Shown here: one piece after another, positions 60,444 through 64,000 of the stretch | Layout of the letters: every line of letters begins with the position of its first letter | How positions within the stretch are numbered: the stretch's first letter is position 1 | Assembly (NCBI RefSeq): GCF_003202285.1 | Contig: NZ_MASW01000006.1 | Coordinates: 496,001-560,000 of the forward strand | From: Prauserella muralis | GTDB taxonomy: Bacteria; Actinomycetota; Actinomycetes; Mycobacteriales; Pseudonocardiaceae | DNA: 64,000 nucleotides | Direction of reading: 5' to 3' | The notes under the pieces: generated by a model | Told to the model about the DNA's origin: nothing | The model's database searches: none | What the model saw: the letters and a program-made list of their open reading frames with translations, nothing else | Made by a program: the position numbers and the translations under genes

Positions 60444-60628
60444 CCCTATGGCGTCGCGTGATCGACTACCTCTGGCCCCGCGCGAGCTGCAGCTACTGCG
60501 GCGAGGTACAGCCACGCGGCCGGTGGGTCATGTACGGCGACGGCATGTGGGCGCCAGCCGTCGTCGTGCACACCTACGAGGTGCGGGGCGGGCGCGTCAT
60601 GTGCCGACGCTGCCTCGACGCCCAGTGA
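60440..60628 (+). CDS. Zinc-ribbon-like small protein (62 aa)
   Basis: A 62-residue protein with two Cys pairs, ASCSYCGEVQPRG and RVMCRRCLDAQ, separated by about 35 residues (VMYGDGMWAPAVVVHTYEVR). This forms a zinc ribbon typical of small phage or element proteins. ATG 60440 overlaps the previous stop (ATGA), and its own stop overlaps the next start (GTGA). The role is unknown, perhaps nucleic-acid or protein binding. Confidence 0.7.
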   Translation: MTLWRRVIDYLWPRASCSYCGEVQPRGRWVMYGDGMWAPAVVVHTYEVRGGRVMCRRCLDAQ

Positions 60629-60864
60629 GCGGCCGGTGGGTCGTCGAGTGCCTCGGCTGTGACAGCGGCGTACCGGGCCAGCCACACACGACGATGCTCC
60701 GTCTGATCGCCGCGGCTGCGCTCGACGGCTGGGCCGTCGAAATGCCCCCGCGGTACGTCCTGTGCCCGACGTGCTTCGAGTTCGTCCTACCGGACTGGCC
60801 CACGACGTGGCTGGGTGAGCCGAACCGCTGGTGGCGCCTGGGGCCACCGCCCCGTTGCCACTGA
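60625..60864 (+). CDS. Cys-containing small protein (79 aa)
   Basis: A 79-residue protein: MSGRWVVECLGCDSGVPGQP, MLRLIAAAALDGWAVEMPPR and YVLCPTCFEFVLPDWPTTWL. The Cys pairs C-x2-C (twice) again form a probable zinc ribbon. GTG 60625 overlaps the previous gene by 4 bases. It is the last of the chain and convergent with the next minus-strand gene, 5 bases apart. Confidence 0.7.
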   Translation: MSGRWVVECLGCDSGVPGQPHTTMLRLIAAAALDGWAVEMPPRYVLCPTCFEFVLPDWPTTWLGEPNRWWRLGPPPRCH

Positions 60865-60869
60865 AGGAG

Positions 60870-61196
60870 CTACCCATACTTCCGTCTTCGGTCCTCGCCG
60901 AGGCGGTCGCGCCGGGTACGCCCGCGGGGCCTGACGAGATGTGCGGGCAGCCAGTGCGTGACGACGATCTGGTGCTCGCCGTCGCCGGTCCAAAGCGGGT
61001 AGGTGACGAGCACGAGTAGCCCGGCGTCGGCGCGGGGAATCTCCTCGCGCACGATGCCTGGCACCTCGGTCTCGATGCGCAACCCGTGGCGCTCGTCGCC
61101 CGGCGTGAGGTCGTGCGGGCCGATGCGGAGCAGCTCGCGCAGACGTATCCAGACCAGCCGGGGCGGGTCGAGCACGCGGACTGACGACGGACGCAC
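60870..61196 (-). CDS. Element protein of unknown function (108 aa)
   Basis: A 108-residue protein, unrecognised: VRVLDPPRLVWIRLRELLRI, then GLRIETEVPGIVREEIPRAD, LLVLVTYPLWTGDGEHQIV and an Arg-rich tail (RPRGRTRRDRLGEDRRRKYG). GTG 61196 has AGGAGG three bases upstream. It is downstream of the late minus-strand module but separated by a terminator hairpin, so it probably has its own promoter. Confidence 0.65.
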   Translation of the reverse strand: MRPSSVRVLDPPRLVWIRLRELLRIGPHDLTPGDERHGLRIETEVPGIVREEIPRADAGLLVLVTYPLWTGDGEHQIVVTHWLPAHLVRPRGRTRRDRLGEDRRRKYG

Positions 61197-61237
61197 ACCT
61201 CCTAGTCGAACACATGTTCGCCCCCGAGCACAACGAA

Positions 61238-61280
61238 AGGCCCCCGCGCTCACCGCCGGAAGCGGGGAACGCGGGGGCCT
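61238..61280. terminator. Terminator at end of late module
   Basis: 11-bp stem (61238-61248 with 61270-61280, AGGCCCCCGCG) with a 21-base loop that can pair partly. It follows the holin-like gene on the minus strand. Confidence 0.7.
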
Positions 61281-61342
61281 CCGCCGACCGCTGAGGTCGG
61301 TTTCTGCTGGGCCCGTATGGGCCAATGGGTAGGGTGCCGAGC

Positions 61343-61651
61343 CTACTTCGCCTTCCGGGGCTCGGCGTTGCGCAACGCGCGGGCCTGCTCCTCGGCGATC
61401 TGACCGAACTGGGCCGCGTGGTCGAGCGCGGCGATCAGCTTCGCCTCCGCGTCGCCGAGCGGGTCGCTGTCGCGGTTGGGCACCTTCCACACGCCGTAGA
61501 CGGTTAGCCCGAGCACGGCGGCCGCCGTGCCGAGCTGGCCGAGCTCGCTGAGCTCGAGCACGTCGTCGCCGAGCGCGCCGGTCAGCACGGTGAGCGCGCC
61601 GCCGACGGCCGTGACGACGGCCTTCCACGCCTTGCTGATCCTGATGCTCAT
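61343..61651 (-). CDS. Holin-like two-span membrane protein
   Basis: A 102-residue protein with two hydrophobic segments (AWKAVVTAVGGALTVLTGAL and LGTAAAVLGLTVYGVW), then a charged C-terminal tail (EAKLIAALDHAAQFGQIAEE). It is directly downstream of the endolysin with a 4-base overlap (ATGA). Size, topology and position fit an actinophage holin that permeabilises the membrane for release of the amidase. The family was not confirmed. Confidence 0.75.
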   Translation of the reverse strand: MSIRISKAWKAVVTAVGGALTVLTGALGDDVLELSELGQLGTAAAVLGLTVYGVWKVPNRDSDPLGDAEAKLIAALDHAAQFGQIAEEQARALRNAEPRKAK

Positions 61652-62508
61652 GACGGGTACACCTTCCTGAGTCCGGCGGTGGCGATGTGGTCGGTGGTGG
61701 GCAGGCTGTAGCAGATCACCAGCGCTGCCGTGCCGCCCTTGATGGGCTTGGACCACCACGGGTCGCCGCCCGGGATGTCGGGGTCGGCGGGGACGTGGAA
61801 GGCGAGGTCCTCGCCGTCGAAGTTCTTCTCCTTCACCCAGTGCAGGTCGAGCCCGTCGATGACACCGACGCCGGTGATGAGCCGGTATCCGCGCTCGGGC
61901 ACGACGAGGAAGGCGGTCTTCTCCTTGACACCGTCTTTCAGGGTCACGCTGTTCACGAGGCCTCCGAGGGTTGATTGCTGCGGCTGAGACCCGCCGCCGG
62001 GTTGGGCGGCGAGCTCGTTGATGTCGTCGATGCGGTCGTAGGCGTGCCGGCCGGGGCACGCGGTCGATTTCAGATCGCGATGGCCGCCATTGAGGCGCGG
62101 CGCGCGGATCCAGCCCTTGGCGTGCGCGTGCCACAGCAGCCACGCCGCGGCCTCGATCTGCGCGTCGGTGGGTTGGTCCTCCTCGTAGTTGCCGACGAAG
62201 CAGATCGCCCGCGCTCGGCTGTTGCGGCCGCCGGTGTGCGTGCCGACGCCGTCGACACGGTGCCCTTGGAAGATCAGCCCGGCGGGGGTGATCAGCCAGG
62301 TGTAGGAGATGCCCCAGCCGAACCGGTCCTGGCCGACCTGCTCGATCGCCCGGATCGCGGCGTAGTCGTCGCCGAAGGGCGCCACCACGTCGGGCGCGAC
62401 CGTCACCGAGTGGTGCAGCCACACCTCCTGGGCAGGCAGCGGCGCGTCGTAGTTGCGGTACGCCGAGGCGTAGCGGGCTCCCCATTCAGATCGCGGGATG
62501 ATGCGCAT
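61648..62508 (-). CDS. Phage endolysin, N-acetylmuramoyl-L-alanine amidase (Amidase_2/PGRP)
   Basis: A 286-residue endolysin that cleaves the bond between MurNAc and L-Ala of peptidoglycan. The N-terminal amidase domain (about 1-165) begins MRIIPRSEWGARYASAYRNY. Zinc ligands are in VWLHHSVTV (His32/33), NGGHRDLKSTACPGRHAYDR (His and Cys). YTWLITPAGLIFQGHRVDGV and ICFVGNYEEDQPTDAQIEAA are typical of PGRP-type amidases. The C-terminal 120 residues are unassigned and could bind wall carbohydrate. It lies in the late minus-strand module and is coupled to the holin-like gene. Confidence 0.93.
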   Translation of the reverse strand: MRIIPRSEWGARYASAYRNYDAPLPAQEVWLHHSVTVAPDVVAPFGDDYAAIRAIEQVGQDRFGWGISYTWLITPAGLIFQGHRVDGVGTHTGGRNSRARAICFVGNYEEDQPTDAQIEAAAWLLWHAHAKGWIRAPRLNGGHRDLKSTACPGRHAYDRIDDINELAAQPGGGSQPQQSTLGGLVNSVTLKDGVKEKTAFLVVPERGYRLITGVGVIDGLDLHWVKEKNFDGEDLAFHVPADPDIPGGDPWWSKPIKGGTAALVICYSLPTTDHIATAGLRKVYPS

Positions 62509-62510
62509 GA

Positions 62511-62906
62511 TCAGTCTCCCAGGGTGAGGGTGAGGATGAGGCCGGCGATCGTCACCAGGGCGCTGATCGCGGCGAGGGCGATGGCGAGGTTGCGTTGCCG
62601 GCGGAACGACTCCTTGGCCGCGGCCTCGTCGGCGCGGGCCTGCCGAACCTCGGCGATGTCCTTGTCGTGCTCGTCGACGCGGTGCTCGAGCACGGCGATC
62701 TTCGGGGTCACCTTGTTGGTCTGCTCCACCACGGTGGCGCTCAGACCCGCGAAGTCGGTCCGGATCGCGGAGATCTCGTCGTGGAAGGTGGCGCGCAACG
62801 CGGCGAGTTCCTCACGCACGAACCGCAGCGCCACGTCCGTTGGGCTCTCACCAGGGTGCGACACGGGGGTACTCCACTCCTCGTCTCCGGGATCCACAGT
62901 GGTCAC
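62511..62906 (-). CDS. Coiled-coil protein with C-terminal membrane span
   Basis: A 131-residue protein: a helical coiled coil from about 25 to 95 (FVREELAALRATFHDEISAI, EQTNKVTPKIAVLEHRVDEH), then a membrane span at the end (LAIALAAISALVTIAGLILT). Such proteins are common between tail and lysis genes of actinophages, possibly as spanins, holin helpers or lysis accessories. GTG 62906 overlaps the stop of the upstream gene (GTGA). No firm family call. Confidence 0.75.
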   Translation of the reverse strand: MTTVDPGDEEWSTPVSHPGESPTDVALRFVREELAALRATFHDEISAIRTDFAGLSATVVEQTNKVTPKIAVLEHRVDEHDKDIAEVRQARADEAAAKESFRRQRNLAIALAAISALVTIAGLILTLTLGD

Positions 62907-63352
62907 GGGATGGGCGCGACCTGGATCATGAACGACCCGTTGAAGAACTGGGCGCTCGTGGTCTGCGCCTGTAGCTGCGCGCGCACGACGATGTCGCCGG
63001 TTGGCGTGGCCGTCACGAAGTGATGGCACGCGAGCACGGCACGCCGCTCGCCGGCCTCCTCGGAGAAGTTCCCGCGGGGACCGACGCCGTTGCTGAAGTT
63101 GACGCCTCCGTCGGTGGATATGCCGAGGCGCATAGCGGCGAAGGCGTCGGTGACACCGGTCGGGCCAAACGCGTGCCCGTCGCCCCACCCCCATACGCCG
63201 ACCTTGGTGCCGGGGTCGGCGATGACGATCGTGCTGCCCCAGTCGCCCCACGCCTCGCCCGAGGGCACGGTCGGCGTATCGGGCAGGGTGATCACGTCGC
63301 CGTTGTAGCTGAGGTCGGCCGCGGTGACCCGCCGGCCCGCCCGTAACACCAC
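62903..63352 (-). CDS. Probable phage minor structural protein (149 aa)
   Basis: A 149-residue beta-rich protein (VTAADLSYNGDVITLPDTPT, TIVIADPGTKVGVWGWGDGH, VVRAQLQAQTTSAQFFNGSF) without membrane spans or signal. Its place downstream of a tail gene suggests a tail-tip or virion surface component. GTG 63352 has AAGGAGG upstream. No family recognised. Confidence 0.65.
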   Translation of the reverse strand: MVLRAGRRVTAADLSYNGDVITLPDTPTVPSGEAWGDWGSTIVIADPGTKVGVWGWGDGHAFGPTGVTDAFAAMRLGISTDGGVNFSNGVGPRGNFSEEAGERRAVLACHHFVTATPTGDIVVRAQLQAQTTSAQFFNGSFMIQVAPIP

Positions 63353-63365
63353 GAGCCGCCTCCTT

Positions 63366-64000
63366 TCAGAGTGCGACGACAGCCGGCTGCGCGAGCAGAA
63401 CCTGCGCGCCGGCGCCGAACGTCTTGGTCACCCCGTTCACGGGGGCTTGCTGGACGGTGAAGGTCTGCGGATTGAGCACCGCAAGGTCGTCCCACGACGC
63501 GGTCACGGGCAGGGTGTTGGTGTTGCCCGAGCCGAGGGTCTGCCCGAGGGCGATGTCGCCAGCGGCCGTGATGTCAGTGTCGACGCCGGTCACGTGCCAG
63601 TTGTCCGGCTCGCTGTTCGCGGCGAGCCACGCCTTAGCTCGTACCCGCGCGGGGGCACCCTGCACGGCCAGGCGCAGCCGGAACTGGGTGCCGGCGGCGT
63701 GGGTGAGCCCGGTGGTACGCGTCGAGGCGCCTGCCAGCGCTGATCCGACCCCGGCGATGCGCTTGCCGACGAGCAGGTCCACGCTGGCGCTCGTGGTGAA
63801 CTCGAGCCACGCGAAGTACATGTTGTCGGGGTCGATCACGCGGCCGCCGAGGATGACGAACTGGGAGGCGCCGGCGGCGAGCGCGTCAGTGGACACGGTG
63901 ACGACGGCGTCCATGTCGCGGCTGTCGATGCCGCCGAGCACTGTCCAGCGCAGCTCGTTGACGCTGCTCTGCGCGACCTGACCGGGCATCAGGGCGTCAC
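63366..64000 (-). CDS. Phage tail/virion protein (C-terminal part)
   Basis: The C-terminal 210 residues of a larger protein; the frame is open through the right edge, so the ATG at 63989 is not necessarily the start. The sequence is beta-rich, like a concanavalin/LamG-type carbohydrate-binding module of tail proteins (FVILGGRVIDPDNMYFAWLE, GTQFRLRLAVQGAPARVRAK, ASWDDLAVLNPQTFTVQQAP). Such modules recognise host surface sugars. It is the first visible gene of the late module. Confidence 0.75.
   Translation of the reverse strand, partial: DALMPGQVAQSSVNELRWTVLGGIDSRDMDAVVTVSTDALAAGASQFVILGGRVIDPDNMYFAWLEFTTSASVDLLVGKRIAGVGSALAGASTRTTGLTHAAGTQFRLRLAVQGAPARVRAKAWLAANSEPDNWHVTGVDTDITAAGDIALGQTLGSGNTNTLPVTASWDDLAVLNPQTFTVQQAPVNGVTKTFGAGAQVLLAQPAVVAL

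Larger units (their letters stand above)
55052..64000. mobile_element. Prophage or integrative element, left part (continues beyond window)
   Basis: From the 5' edge of typA to the window end the gene style changes: genes of 26-290 codons, ATGA/GTGA overlaps, hypothetical proteins and phage functions. Those functions are an XRE repressor module, an excisionase-like protein, tail protein, amidase endolysin and holin-like protein. Early and small genes read rightwards, the late module leftwards. No integrase was found, so the other end should lie beyond 64000. Confidence 0.8.

Noticed and set aside
55052..64000. Integrase gene or tRNA attachment site
   Set aside because: No tyrosine or serine recombinase motifs in any frame and no tRNA-like 3' end at the junction; the integrase probably lies beyond the window.

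Overview
The window is a high-GC actinobacterial chromosome segment, most likely from the Pseudonocardiaceae (Amycolatopsis/Saccharomonospora/Saccharopolyspora relatives). The evidence is strong G/C bias at third codon positions, frequent GTG and TTG starts, many 4-bp ATGA/GTGA gene overlaps, MtrAB-LpqB, a WhiB regulator, MshB (mycothiol synthesis), ESX-associated genes and an LAxTG surface protein. No rRNA, tRNA or CRISPR was found. Genus is inference.

Left block, 1-41.8 kb. As I recall the M. tuberculosis map, gene order follows the Rv3223c-Rv3260c interval: sigH, SRAP (without the aroA I expect beside it), rsgA, a WS/DGAT acyltransferase, an Rv3235-family gene, secA, hpf, comF, lpqB-mtrB-mtrA, tmk, ahcY, an amino-acid permease, manA, SIS protein, manB, DUF3499, a zincin-like protein and whiB. 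Lineage-specific additions are an ESX accessory cluster (EspG, PPE-like protein, DUF3558 lipoprotein, small protein; 9.4-12.6 kb), a polytopic protein with a degenerate hydrolase domain, an LAxTG wall protein, and a 1,114-residue glycosyltransferase/membrane fusion. Together these genes cover redox stress response, protein export, cell-wall signalling, ribosome hibernation, the methyl cycle and mannose supply for glycolipids.

Middle block, 41.8-55.05 kb. After a site-2 protease come mshB and its small membrane neighbour, an oligopeptide ABC importer (fused ATPase on +, binding protein and two permeases on -), an LpqW-like lipoprotein and typA. The mshB/lpqW/typA set resembles M. tuberculosis Rv1165-Rv1171, so two ancestral neighbourhoods are joined here. 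Several gene junctions carry long perfect hairpins, at least one family of which recurs.

Right block, 55.05-64 kb (continuing beyond the window) is a prophage or integrative element abutting the 5' end of typA. It holds a chain of tiny overlapping + strand genes, a lipoprotein, a repressor module (XRE/DUF5753, DUF6879, 77-aa protein) with two matching palindromic operator candidates, an excisionase-like protein, a chain of small Cys-containing ORFs, and on the - strand a late region with tail protein, small structural protein, coiled-coil membrane protein, amidase endolysin and holin-like protein. No integrase lies inside the window.
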